From contig JAOPYM010000101.1 of the NCBI GenBank assembly GCA_025964615.1, positions 1-43,181 on the forward strand: a DNA stretch of 43,181 nt, in the 5' to 3' direction. This DNA is from Actinomycetes bacterium. Its GTDB lineage: Bacteria > Actinomycetota > Actinomycetes > Streptosporangiales > Streptosporangiaceae. Positions within the stretch are counted from its first letter, which is position 1. Each line of letters begins with the position of its first letter. A program made the position numbers and the translations under genes. The notes under the pieces are model-generated. The model was not told the origin of the DNA and made no database searches. It saw only the letters and a list, made by a program, of their open reading frames with translations. Positions 32,229 through 39,944 of the stretch are shown here, one piece after another.

Positions 32229-33323
32229 GATTTCCCAGGTGCGGGTGGCGCGAAATTCCTTGATCGCCTGGTCGGCGGCCGGGCCGATTGCCTGGATGGT
32301 GCCGAGGTAGTCCCGGTTGGTGTGGGTCAGGGGGATCGTGTCGCCGGGGACCCGCTGCGGGCGGTAGGTGATCCGTACCCCGTTCACGGTGGTTTCGAGG
32401 TGTCCTGGCGCCTGCGTGAGGGTGCCCGACCTTTCGGCGATCACATAGTCCACGGTGGCCTCGCCGGCCAGTGATGGGAACGCCTCGCCGAGGGGTTCCC
32501 CCAGGTGGACCCTGAGGACCTGCTCGAACACGTCGACGCCGAGCAGGTCACAGAGCAGGAAGTCGCAGTGGTCGCCGATGATCCGGTAGTTGACCTCGAT
32601 GAGCGTGGCCCGGCCCTCGTGGACGACGAACTCGGTGTGGCAGGCGCCGAACCCGACGCCGAGTTCGCCCAGCAGATCGAGGATCTGCGAGGTCTCCGGC
32701 GGCGGTGGCGCCCAGTCGAGCCGCTCCTCGATGAAGTACGGCGGCGGGGACACCGTGGTCCGGAACGAGCCGAGGATCCGCAGGTCCCGCCCGTCGCCCA
32801 GCGTCTCCAGGGTGTGCAGTGCGCCCGGCAGATACTGCTCGGCGACCATCGGGCGGGTCCCCGTGAGCCGGGCCGCCAGTTCGGACGCGTCCCCGACCAG
32901 GAAGACGTCCTCGCTGGCGACCCCCTCCCTGGGCTTGACGACCAGCGGGTACGGCGCGTCCCGCGGCACGTGCGCGGCGTCGGAGCTGAAGACCCCGTCC
33001 CGCAGGTGCCGCCGCATCAGCGCCTTGTTCTTGGCCCGGGTGGCGGCCCGCCAGTCCTTGCCCGGCAGGCCCACGTAGGCCGCCGCCAGCGCCGCTGGGG
33101 CCTGCAGATGGTCGCTGTTGGAGAAGATCGCGTCCGGGGCGTCCAGATGTTCGATGATCTCCCGGAAGTCCGTGACGTCACACCCCTGGACCCGCAGGTC
33201 CCCATACGCGTCGTCGGGCCGATCGGTGAGTACCGTGATGTCGAGCCCGAGCCGCGCCGCTGCGGGCAGGAATCCGGACGCGACCGAGTCGGTCACCTTG
33301 CCCGCCACCAGAGTGAGCCGCAC
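32223..33323 (-). CDS. ATP-grasp ligase, first gene of the iron-boxed siderophore operon
   Basis: ATP-grasp family ligase of 366 residues, a fold that makes amide or peptide bonds through acyl-phosphates. Visible parts are an N-terminal pre-ATP domain (MRLTLVAGKVTD), the lysine-bearing YPLVVKPREGVASEDVFLV, the MVAEQYLPG hinge, and IEVNYRIIGDHCDFLLCDLLG with the metal-binding Glu and Asn. The GTG at 33323 has a perfect AGGAGG five bases upstream and an iron box directly ahead of it. With the NIS synthetase it probably makes or tailors a carboxylate-type siderophore (inference). The last codons come from the palindromic repeat. Confidence 0.88.
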   Translation of the reverse strand: MRLTLVAGKVTDSVASGFLPAAARLGLDITVLTDRPDDAYGDLRVQGCDVTDFREIIEHLDAPDAIFSNSDHLQAPAALAAAYVGLPGKDWRAATRAKNKALMRRHLRDGVFSSDAAHVPRDAPYPLVVKPREGVASEDVFLVGDASELAARLTGTRPMVAEQYLPGALHTLETLGDGRDLRILGSFRTTVSPPPYFIEERLDWAPPPPETSQILDLLGELGVGFGACHTEFVVHEGRATLIEVNYRIIGDHCDFLLCDLLGVDVFEQVLRVHLGEPLGEAFPSLAGEATVDYVIAERSGTLTQAPGHLETTVNGVRITYRPQRVPGDTIPLTHTNRDYLGTIQAIGPAADQAIKEFRATRTWEIR

Positions 33324-33337
33324 CGTGGCCTCCTAAG

Positions 33338-33356
33338 TGAGGTAAGCCTTGCCTAA
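33338..33356 (-). promoter_or_regulatory. Iron box (DtxR/IdeR/DmdR-type operator)
   Basis: On the minus strand, TTAGGCAAGGCTTACCTCA matches the known actinobacterial iron-regulator consensus TWAGGTWAGSCTWACCTWA at 17 of 19 positions. It lies just before the AGGAGG of the ATP-grasp gene, where a bound iron-loaded repressor would block transcription of the siderophore operon. Confidence 0.85.
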
Positions 33357-33418
33357 CCCTCCGTCACCCTAGTGGCGGGATTGGCTCCCGCGCCGGGGAA
33401 CACGCCAGGATGGCATGC

Positions 33419-34039
33419 ATGGATCTTGTCGAGCGCTGGACCCGGCTGACCGGACCCGAGGCGCGCGCCCTGGGCGAGGACCTCGTCGCCAGGTACGGCG
33501 AACCGCACCGCCGCTACCACACCCGGGAGCACCTGACCTCGGTCCTCGACCTGGTCGACGAGTTCGCCGCGCACGCGCAGGACGCGGAGGCGGTACGGCT
33601 GGCCGCGTGGTTCCACGACGCCGTGTACGACCCGGAGCGCGCCGACAACGAGGAGCGCAGCGCGGCCCTCGCGGAGCGGATGCTCACCGACACCGACCTG
33701 ACGCCCGCCCGGATCGCCGAGGTCGCCCGGCTCGTGCGGCTGACCATCACGCACGCGCCCGCACCCGGCGACCGCAACGGGCAGCTGCTCTGCGACGCGG
33801 ACCTGGCGATCCTGGCCGCCCCGCCCGCCGCCTACGCCGCCTACGCCTCGGCCGTACGGGAGGAGTACGCCTTCGTCCCCGACGAGTTCTTCAAGGCGGG
33901 CCGGGCCGTGGTGCTGCGCGGACTCCTCGAACTGCCCGTCCTGTTCCACACACCTGCGGCGCGGGCCCGATTCGAGTCGGCCGCCCGGCACAACCTGCGG
34001 ACCGAGATCATGCTCCTCGGGGATGCTTCGGGCGCCTGA
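33419..34039 (+). CDS. HD-domain metal-dependent phosphohydrolase-like protein
   Basis: Protein of about 206 residues with an HD-type fold. The first metal His is probably in RRYHTREHL, the HD pair is AAWFHDAVYDPERADNEERS, and the late Asp is in LLCDADLAIL. Such proteins hydrolyse phosphoesters or nucleotides; this subfamily has no assigned substrate that I know. The start is MDLVERW at 33419 or the ATG three codons earlier at 33410. It is divergent from the siderophore operon. Its last 32 bp overlap the end of the convergent DUF4031 gene. Confidence 0.85.
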   Translation: MDLVERWTRLTGPEARALGEDLVARYGEPHRRYHTREHLTSVLDLVDEFAAHAQDAEAVRLAAWFHDAVYDPERADNEERSAALAERMLTDTDLTPARIAEVARLVRLTITHAPAPGDRNGQLLCDADLAILAAPPAAYAAYASAVREEYAFVPDEFFKAGRAVVLRGLLELPVLFHTPAARARFESAARHNLRTEIMLLGDASGA

Positions 34040-34274
34040 GCCCCGCCCGGGTGAGGCGGCCGAGCAGCTCCTGGCAGCCGACCGGCTCGGCGCCCTGTGT
34101 GATCGCGGCCTCGTACAGTTCCGACGGCACGTCGTAGTGGTCGCGCTCGAACGCCCTCGGCGGCATGCCGAGCCGCTCGGCGAACGCATGCAGCTCCTCG
34201 AAGGACTCGTCGCTGACCAGATGCGACCACACCCGACCCCTGGTCGGCCACAGCGGCGGATCGATGAAGATCAC
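34008..34274 (-). CDS. DUF4031 domain small protein
   Basis: Small protein of 88 residues with the DUF4031 pattern: FIDPPLWPTRGRVWSHLVSD, ELHAFAERLGMP, FERDHYDVPSELY, and the end GCQELLGRLTRAGLRR. Its function is not known. The GTG at 34274 has AGGAGGG upstream and makes the family-typical length; longer in-frame openings run into nudC on the other strand. The 3' end overlaps the HD-domain gene by 32 bp in convergent orientation. Confidence 0.87.
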   Translation of the reverse strand: MIFIDPPLWPTRGRVWSHLVSDESFEELHAFAERLGMPPRAFERDHYDVPSELYEAAITQGAEPVGCQELLGRLTRAGLRRPKHPRGA

Positions 34275-34349
34275 TCCGCTCCCTCCTGTTGACGGCACCG
34301 CCCTTAGAGTGCCATGGGCGGGTATTGACCGATCGAAGGGGGAGCCCAG

Positions 34350-35249
34350 ATGGAACTCGACTGGCTGGCGCTGGCGCGCGGGACGCTGGACCGGGTGGCG
34401 GAGCACCGCCGCGATGACGCCTGGGTGGCCGCTGCCTGGGCGGACCGGCGCACCAGGGTCCTGATCGTCGAGGAGGGCCGGGCGCTCGTCCGCGTGGAGG
34501 ACATGCCGGCGCTGGTCCTGGTGCCTCCGTCTCCCGATATGGGGGACCGGTACCTGCTGGGTGTCGACGGCGATGGGGTGGCCTATTTCGCGGTGCCCGG
34601 CCCGCTGCCGGTCATCGAGGGCGCGGAGGCCGGCGACCTGCGCCGCGTCGGGGCGCTGCTCGGCGACCTCGACTCCGGGCTGCTCACCCACGCGGTCGCG
34701 CTGGCGAACTGGCATGCCGTGAACGGCTTCTGCGCGCGCTGCGGCAGTCCGACCGTGATCGTGGCCGCCGGGCACGTACGGCGCTGCCCGGTGGACGGGA
34801 CCGAGCACTTCCCCAGGCTCGACCCCGCCGTGATCATGCTCGTACGGGATGGGGAGGACCGCATCCTGCTGGCCCGCAGCCCGCTCTGGCCGGAGCGGAT
34901 GCGTTCGATCCTGGCCGGATTCGTGGAGCCGGGCGAGTCCCTGGAGCAGGCGGTCGCCCGTGAGGTCCTCGAGGAGGTCGGCCTCGTCGTCGGCGAGACA
35001 CGCTACCTCGGCAGCCAGCCGTGGCCGCTCCCGCAGAGCCTGATGCTGGGCTTCTTCTGCCTCGCCGCGGACGGCCAGGACCTGAAGCCCGACCAGGAGG
35101 AGATCGTCGACGCCGAGTGGTACACCCGGGAGGAGCTCCTCGCGGCGGCGGGCGCCTACGAGATCCTGCTGCCGGGGAAGGTCTCCATAGCCCGCCAGCT
35201 CATCGAGCACTGGTACGGCGGGCCCCTCCCCGGCGCCTGGGGTCTGTGA
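34350..35249 (+). CDS. nudC: NAD(+) diphosphatase / RNA decapping Nudix hydrolase NudC
   Basis: Hydrolyses NADH or NAD to NMN and AMP, and removes NAD caps from RNA in this family. The 299-residue protein has an N-terminal domain, a zinc motif (CARCGSPT, then RRCPVDGTEHFPR), and the Nudix box starting GFVEPGESLEQA and ending REVLEEVG. The NudC-specific SQPWPLPQSLM follows the box. The start ATG 34350 has AAGGGGGAG upstream. It is convergent with the mycoredoxin gene, which matches the mycobacterial gene order near uvrD2. Confidence 0.94.
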   Translation: MELDWLALARGTLDRVAEHRRDDAWVAAAWADRRTRVLIVEEGRALVRVEDMPALVLVPPSPDMGDRYLLGVDGDGVAYFAVPGPLPVIEGAEAGDLRRVGALLGDLDSGLLTHAVALANWHAVNGFCARCGSPTVIVAAGHVRRCPVDGTEHFPRLDPAVIMLVRDGEDRILLARSPLWPERMRSILAGFVEPGESLEQAVAREVLEEVGLVVGETRYLGSQPWPLPQSLMLGFFCLAADGQDLKPDQEEIVDAEWYTREELLAAAGAYEILLPGKVSIARQLIEHWYGGPLPGAWGL

Positions 35250-35262
35250 GAACGGGCCCGGC

Positions 35263-35529
35263 TCAGGCCGCCCCGAGCGATTCCAGATGGGTCTTCACGG
35301 CCTTGGCACTGGGGTTCGTCATCGCGGTGCCATCGCTGAAGACCAGGGTCGGTACGGTCATGTTCCCGCCGTTGACGCTCATCACGAACTCGGCGGCCTC
35401 GGTGTTCTGCTCGATGTCGACCTCGACCAGGTGGATGCCCTCGCGGGCCAGCTGGCTCTTGAGCCTCCGGCAGAAGCCGCACCATGTGGTGGTGTACATC
35501 GTCAGCTGACCGGTGGTGGGGGTGGACAT
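35263..35529 (-). CDS. mrx1: Mycoredoxin (glutaredoxin-like)
   Basis: Thiol oxidoreductase of 88 residues that reduces mycothiol mixed disulfides on proteins. The active site is TWCGFCRRLK (CxxC). GGNMTVPTLVF supplies the cis-Pro loop seen in mycoredoxins. Start ATG 35529 has GAGGAG upstream; an in-frame extension enters the uvrD2 promoter gap and is not coding. It is divergent from uvrD2, the same order as in mycobacteria. Confidence 0.93.
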   Translation of the reverse strand: MSTPTTGQLTMYTTTWCGFCRRLKSQLAREGIHLVEVDIEQNTEAAEFVMSVNGGNMTVPTLVFSDGTAMTNPSAKAVKTHLESLGAA

Positions 35530-35620
35530 CGGTCGAAACTCCTCAATCCGGGCTTCAAGCTTGCAGAGACAGCAACATCTCACGTCCGCACGACATTCCG
35601 GAGCCTGGGAGGATTGCGAA

Positions 35621-37711
35621 ATGGACGCTGACGCGGTGCTGGAGGGGCTCGATCCAGAGCAGCGCGCGGTCGCCGAGGCCGTGCACGGGCCGGTCTGCGT
35701 GCTGGCCGGGGCGGGGACCGGCAAGACCCGGGCCATCACGCACCGGATCGCGTACGCCACCCTGACCGGCGTGATCGCGCCGCAGCGGGTGCTGGCCGTG
35801 ACGTTCACCAACCGCGCCGCGGGCGAGCTGCGCGGCAGGCTGCGAGCCCTCGGCGCCCCGGGAGTCCAGGCCCGGACCTTCCACGCGGCAGCGCTGCGCC
35901 AGCTGACCTACTTCTGGCCGAAGGTCGTCGGCGGCGAACCGCCCAAGATCATTGAGTCGAAGATCGCACTGGTGGCGGACGCGGCCAGGTCCTGCCGGCT
36001 GTCGTTCGGGCGGACCGAGCTGCGCGACATCGCCGGGGAGATCGAATGGGCCAAGGTCACCCAGACCAGGCCTGAGGACTACCCGGCCGCGGTGGCCCGC
36101 ACCGGCCGCAAGGCGCCCGCCGAGGTGGTCGACGTGGCCCGCGTCTACGCGATGTACGAGCAGCTCCGGCGGGAGCGCAACCTGATGGACTTCGAGGCGA
36201 TGCTGGAGCTCACCGCCGCGGTCCTCACCGACAACCGGGACGTGGCCGAGCAGGTCAGGGACCAGTACCGGTACTTCGTGGTGGATGAGTTCCAGGACGT
36301 CAACCCGCTGCAGAAGCTGCTGCTCGACACCTGGCTGGGGGACCGCGAGGAGCTGTGCGTGGTCGGCGATCCGAGCCAGACCATCTACTCCTTCACCGGC
36401 GCCACCCCCGCGTACCTCCTGAACTTCACCAAGGACCACCCGGACGCCACCGTGGTCAAACTGGTCCGTGACTACCGGTCGACCCCGCAGGTGGTCGGGC
36501 TGGCCAACCAGGTCCTGTCGCACGCCAAGGGCATCCAGCGCCTTGAGCTGATCGCGCAGCGCGCCGACGGCCCCAAGCCGACCTTCGGGGAGTACGACGA
36601 CGAGGTCGCCGAGGCCGACGACGTGGCCAGGAAGGCGAGAAAGCTGATCGAGAACGGCGTGCCCGCCCGGGAGATCGCCGTGCTGTTCCGGATCAACGCC
36701 CAGTCCGAGACCTACGAGCAGGCCTTCGCCGGCGCGGGCGTGCCGTACGTCCTGCGCGGCGCCGAGCGCTTCTTCGAACGGCCCGCGGTACGCGAAGCGG
36801 TCGTAAGGCTGCGCGGCGCGACCCGCAGTTCCGACGCCGAGACCGAGGGCATGGGCCTGATCTCGACCGTACGGCACGTCCTGTCCGGCAGCGGCTTCAC
36901 CGACCAGGCCCCGGCGGGTACCGGCGCGGCCCGCGAGAAATGGGAGTCGCTGGCCGCCCTGGCCCAGCTCGCAGAGGACATGGCCGCGGAGGACCCGCAG
37001 GCCGGTCTGCCCGCGTTCGTGGCGGAGCTGGAGGAGCGGGCGCAGGCCCAGCACGCCCCGCCGCTCGAAGGCGTCACGCTGGCCAGCCTGCACGCCGCCA
37101 AGGGCCTGGAGTGGGACGCGGTCTTCCTGATCGGCTGCGTCGACGGGACTCTCCCGATCATCTATGCGGAGACCCCCGAGCAGATCGAGGAGGAGCGCCG
37201 GCTGCTGTACGTCGGGGTGACCCGGGCGCGCGAGCACCTGGCCCTGTCGTGGGCCCTGGCCCGTACCCCCGGAGGCCGCAAGAGCCGCCGCCCGTCCCGC
37301 TTCCTCGACGGCATCGCCCCGCAGACCACGACGCACTCGCCCGCCCGGGTCGACCGGGCCGGGCGCGGACCCGCGAGCAAGGGCCCGCAACCCTGCCGGG
37401 TGTGCGGCCGGCCCCTCATGGCCGCCATCGAACGCAAGCTCGGCCGCTGCGAACACTGTCCGGCAGACCTCGACGAGGCGCTGCTCGCGAACCTCAGGGA
37501 GTGGCGGGCCCAGGTGTCCAAGCTGCAGAAGGTCCCGCCGTACGTCATCTTCACCGACGCCACCCTCCTGGCCATCGCCGAGAACCGGCCCTTGTCGGAC
37601 GCCCAGCTGACCGGCATCGCAGGGGTCGGGGCGGTGAAACTGCGGCGGTACGGCGCCGCGGTGCTCTCGCTCTGCGCCGGTGGCACGGTGACGACCCTCG
37701 AACAGGGGTGA
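35621..37711 (+). CDS. uvrD2: ATP-dependent DNA helicase UvrD2
   Basis: Superfamily 1 3'-5' DNA helicase of 696 residues. The motor motifs are GAGTGKTRA (about 30-38), VTFTNRAAGEL, VVDEFQDVNPLQ, VVGDPSQTIYSFTGA, LVRDYRST and SLHAAKGLEWDAV. After the motor there is a four-Cys zinc motif (CRVCGRP, CEHC, around residues 591-615) and a C-terminal HRDC domain (about 625-690, DAQLTGIAGVGAVKLRRYG). The Cys cluster plus HRDC distinguishes UvrD2 from UvrD1/PcrA. ATG 35621 has GGGAGG upstream. Confidence 0.95.
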   Translation: MDADAVLEGLDPEQRAVAEAVHGPVCVLAGAGTGKTRAITHRIAYATLTGVIAPQRVLAVTFTNRAAGELRGRLRALGAPGVQARTFHAAALRQLTYFWPKVVGGEPPKIIESKIALVADAARSCRLSFGRTELRDIAGEIEWAKVTQTRPEDYPAAVARTGRKAPAEVVDVARVYAMYEQLRRERNLMDFEAMLELTAAVLTDNRDVAEQVRDQYRYFVVDEFQDVNPLQKLLLDTWLGDREELCVVGDPSQTIYSFTGATPAYLLNFTKDHPDATVVKLVRDYRSTPQVVGLANQVLSHAKGIQRLELIAQRADGPKPTFGEYDDEVAEADDVARKARKLIENGVPAREIAVLFRINAQSETYEQAFAGAGVPYVLRGAERFFERPAVREAVVRLRGATRSSDAETEGMGLISTVRHVLSGSGFTDQAPAGTGAAREKWESLAALAQLAEDMAAEDPQAGLPAFVAELEERAQAQHAPPLEGVTLASLHAAKGLEWDAVFLIGCVDGTLPIIYAETPEQIEEERRLLYVGVTRAREHLALSWALARTPGGRKSRRPSRFLDGIAPQTTTHSPARVDRAGRGPASKGPQPCRVCGRPLMAAIERKLGRCEHCPADLDEALLANLREWRAQVSKLQKVPPYVIFTDATLLAIAENRPLSDAQLTGIAGVGAVKLRRYGAAVLSLCAGGTVTTLEQG

Positions 37712-37779
37712 GACGGCGAGCACAAGGGGTCATTTGCGACACTGACCGGGTGGACACGAGCCGTGAGCCGGGTGAGCCG

Positions 37780-38646
37780 ATGAGCACTGCGCTGAAGGAA
37801 CTGCTGAATCTGCTGGATCTCGAGCAGATCGAGAACGACATCTTCCGGGGGCGCAGCCCGCAGGACCGGCAGCAGCGGGTGTTCGGCGGGCAGGTCGCCG
37901 GTCAGGCGCTCGTCGCGGCGGGCCGTACGGTCCCGGTGGACCGGCCGGTGCACTCCCTGCACGCCTACTTCCTGCGGCCCGGCGACCCCCTCGTGCCGAT
38001 CGTCTACACGGTCGACCGGGTCAGGGACGGGCGGTCGTTCACCACCCGCCGGGTCGCCGCCATCCAGCACGGTAAGGCGATCTTCACGCTGTCGGCCTCG
38101 TTCCAGCGCCTGGAGCGGGGCCCCGAGCACCAGTCCGCGATGCCGGAAGTGCCCGACCCCGAGACGCTGGCCACCAGCGAGGAGCGGCTGCTTCCGCTGT
38201 TCGGGGAGAAGTTCGCCGAGGAGTTCTCCCGGCGGCGGCCGTTCGATGTACGGCACGCGACCCCGCTCACCTGGGAGGCGGCCAAGGACCCGTCGCTGAT
38301 CACGCCCGAGTCGAAGGTGTGGCTGCGGGTGGACGGCGAACTGCCCGACGATCCGCTCCTGCACGTGTGCCTGATGACGTACGCCTCGGACATGACCCTG
38401 CTCGACACGGTGCTGCTCAACCACGGCCTGGCCTGGGGCGACCAGCGCACCATGGGGGCCAGCCTCGACCACGCGATGTGGTTCCACCGGCCGTTCCGCG
38501 CCGACGACTGGCTGCTGTACGCCCAGGAGACCCCGTTCGCCGGCGGTTCCAGGGGGCTCGCCAGGGGCCAGGTGTTCACCAGGACCGGTGATCTGGTGGT
38601 GTCGGTGATGCAGGAGGGCCTGGTGCGGGTCACCGATCGGGACTGA
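37780..38646 (+). CDS. tesB: Acyl-CoA thioesterase II (TesB type)
   Basis: Hydrolyses acyl-CoA to free acid and CoA. The 288-residue double-hotdog protein has RVFGGQVAGQALVAA, VHSLHAYFLRPGD and GRSFTTRRVAAIQ in the first half. The second half has TLLDTVL and SLDHAMWFHRPFRADDWLLY, with the catalytic-region Asp. ATG 37780 gives the usual start, with a GGTGAG-like site; GTG 37750 would add ten residues. It follows uvrD2 after a 68-bp gap and is followed by the whiB7 promoter. Confidence 0.92.
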   Translation: MSTALKELLNLLDLEQIENDIFRGRSPQDRQQRVFGGQVAGQALVAAGRTVPVDRPVHSLHAYFLRPGDPLVPIVYTVDRVRDGRSFTTRRVAAIQHGKAIFTLSASFQRLERGPEHQSAMPEVPDPETLATSEERLLPLFGEKFAEEFSRRRPFDVRHATPLTWEAAKDPSLITPESKVWLRVDGELPDDPLLHVCLMTYASDMTLLDTVLLNHGLAWGDQRTMGASLDHAMWFHRPFRADDWLLYAQETPFAGGSRGLARGQVFTRTGDLVVSVMQEGLVRVTDRD

Positions 38647-38660
38647 CCACGAAACCGCAG

Positions 38661-38702
38661 GTCAAAAATACCTTGATTGATTTCGGGTGGCCCCCGTAGG
38701 CT
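38661..38702 (+). promoter_or_regulatory. whiB7 promoter with AT-rich activator element
   Basis: TTGATT (38673-38678) and TAGGCT (38697-38702) are spaced by 18 bp. An AT-rich run, AAAAATA (38664-38670), ends two bases before the -35. This is the known architecture of WhiB7-activated promoters, where the AT-hook contacts DNA just upstream of the -35, and it implies positive autoregulation. Transcription would start near 38709 and give a leader of about 550 nt. Confidence 0.75.
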
Positions 38703-38761
38703 TCATCTCGAACAAGTCAGCCAGCAGAGCGCCCGGTGCGTGAAGCGCGAGAGCCAGAGAG

Positions 38762-39073
38762 GTGGTGTCAGATCCGGTGAGAATTAACTTCGAGAGTGCG
38801 ATGTCCTGGGCTGACGCCTGCCTTGGCTCATTCGCCTATGCGCCCGCCTTCCCCGCCGTCTCGGCGCTGGGAAGCAAGCCCGTCGGTATGCGCGCGTCCC
38901 TTGCCGTGGAAGTTCACGGCATCGGCGAAGGCATGCGTGACGTGCGACTGGCGCAGCAGAGCCAGGTCGAGCGAGGGCGGAAACTGTCCGCCACCAGCCC
39001 GATCGCGCCGACCACGGCCCACGTCGCCAATGGCGATGTGTCGGGTCCGTGCCCCTGGAGGCCACCGGTCTAA
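38762..39073 (+). CDS. Possible leader ORF of whiB7
   Basis: An open frame in the whiB7 leader runs up to the attenuator hairpin and stops at TAA 39071-39073. Possible starts are GTG 38762, GTG 38777 and ATG 38801 (the last with GAGAG upstream), giving 91-103 residues of non-conserved-looking sequence. In mycobacteria and streptomycetes whiB7 leaders carry an upstream ORF whose stalled translation prevents termination. That this frame plays that role is inference; the encoded peptide has no recognisable domain. Confidence 0.4.
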   Translation: MVSDPVRINFESAMSWADACLGSFAYAPAFPAVSALGSKPVGMRASLAVEVHGIGEGMRDVRLAQQSQVERGRKLSATSPIAPTTAHVANGDVSGPCPWRPPV

Positions 39074-39091
39074 GTACACCGGTTAGCCCCC

Positions 39092-39131
39092 AGGCCGCGG
39101 ATCCAGCACATCGGATCCGCGGCCTTCTTGC
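39092..39131 (+). terminator. Attenuator terminator in the whiB7 leader
   Basis: AGGCCGCGGATCC (39092-39104) and GGATCCGCGGCCT (39113-39125) form a perfect 13-bp stem with an 8-nt loop, followed by TCTTGCT. It stands between the whiB7 promoter and gene, so most transcripts should end here unless translation of the leader is disturbed, as by ribosome-targeting antibiotics. Confidence 0.8.
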
Positions 39132-39133
39132 TG

Positions 39134-39189
39134 TCCCGAACAGATTGTCTCGAACAGATTGTCCCGAACAGATTGTTCGGAACAGCGAA
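39134..39189 (+). repeat. Tandem 14-bp repeats in the whiB7 leader
   Basis: Units TCCCGAACAGATTG (39134), TCTCGAACAGATTG (39148), TCCCGAACAGATTG (39162) and a diverged TTCGGAACAGCGAA (39176) lie head to tail between the attenuator and the whiB7 start. The last junction also forms a perfect inverted repeat, CCGAACA-GAT-TGTTCGG (39164-39180). A related TCTCGAACAAG occurs close to the predicted transcription start (38707). Confidence 0.85.
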
Positions 39190-39259
39190 TCCCTGGCCGG
39201 AACCACCAACCGACTGAAACGTCAGAGATCTCATGAAGATCCAACGAAGGGAAAATGGG

Positions 39260-39535
39260 GTGAACCCGATGCAGGAGCTGGCCCTCACCACCCTCGAGGA
39301 CGAGCTGCCGTGCCGGACCGACCCGGAGCTGTTCTTCGCGGAGGCGCCCGCCGACGTGGAGGCGGCCAAGGCTCAGTGCCTGGACTGCCCGGTCCGGAAG
39401 GCCTGCCTCGCCGGCGCGATCGAGCGCGGCGAGCCGTGGGGCGTCTGGGGCGGAGAGCTGTTCGTCCGGGGCGAGATCGTCGCCCGGAAGCGGCCGCGTG
39501 GCCGGCCGCGGAAGGACGCCGAGGTCGCTGCGTGA
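39260..39535 (+). CDS. whiB7: WhiB7 redox-responsive transcription factor
   Basis: Iron-sulfur transcriptional activator of 91 residues that induces intrinsic antibiotic-resistance genes. The four cluster cysteines are C18, C40, C43 and C49 (CLDCPVRKAC), followed by GVWGGE (61-66) for sigma-factor contact and a C-terminal AT-hook KRPRGRPRKD (77-86) that is specific to WhiB7. The GTG at 39260 has GAAGGGA upstream; ATG 39269 and ATG 39233 are less likely starts. Promoter, leader attenuator and repeats lie upstream. The convergent ABC1-type kinase gene downstream is also next to whiB7 in mycobacteria. Confidence 0.95.
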   Translation: MNPMQELALTTLEDELPCRTDPELFFAEAPADVEAAKAQCLDCPVRKACLAGAIERGEPWGVWGGELFVRGEIVARKRPRGRPRKDAEVAA

Positions 39536-39684
39536 TGAATCGAACCCGACTGTCAGGCGGCGTGCGGGCCCCGCGAGGGCGGGCCCGTACGCGCCTGGTG
39601 GCGCCATGCCCTTCCCAGACCGACTACCAGACCGACCTTCCGGTGCCGCACCGTGGCGCCACCCCCACCGCCAAGGAGCGCAAG

Positions 39685-39849
39685 GTGAGCTTGCTCAGTG
39701 TCGAACTGTCCCGGGAGCGAATACGCGACCAGGACAGGAAGATCAAGATGAACGTCGAAGCGGCGGTCCGGGTCCGCGCCATCAAGCGCGCCCGTCGCGA
39801 TGCCCAGGTTCGGGCTCTGCGCCTGCGCCGCCTCCTGCTCGCCCGCTAG
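39685..39849 (+). CDS. Small Arg-rich basic protein downstream of whiB7
   Basis: Predicted 54-residue protein with 14 Arg and 3 Lys, starting MSLLSVELSRERIRDQDRK and ending LRLRRLLLAR. It is likely helical and amphipathic, with no cysteine, signal peptide or known motif. The GTG at 39685 has a strong AAGGAG six bases upstream. A longer frame opens at ATG 39535, overlapping the whiB7 stop in TGATGA, and would give 104 residues; both are possible, but the internal ribosome site favours the short form. A strong terminator follows 60 bp later, so it should be co-transcribed with whiB7. It could bind nucleic acid or the ribosome (inference). Confidence 0.55.
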   Translation: MSLLSVELSRERIRDQDRKIKMNVEAAVRVRAIKRARRDAQVRALRLRRLLLAR

Positions 39850-39908
39850 CAGCGCGCCGCCCGGTCTTCAAGGGATGGTTTACCGGGCACGCGCTCCCGG
39901 CCGAGCAC

Positions 39909-39944
39909 AGCGGGGCCCTCCTCCTCGAGGGCCCCGCTTTCTTT
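39909..39944 (+). terminator. Rho-independent terminator after the whiB7 transcript
   Basis: AGCGGGGCCCTC (39909-39920) pairs perfectly with GAGGGCCCCGCT (39927-39938), 12 bp, loop CTCCTC, followed by TTCTTTC. It ends the whiB7/small-protein transcript and directly abuts palindromic repeat copy 4. Confidence 0.88.

Noticed and set aside
39164-39180. LexA (SOS) box in the whiB7 leader
   Set aside because: CGAAC and GTTCG are separated by five bases, not the four of the actinobacterial LexA site, and the sequence arises from the 14-bp repeat junction.
39134-39189. CRISPR array
   Set aside because: Units are only 14 bp and contiguous without spacers; no cas genes.
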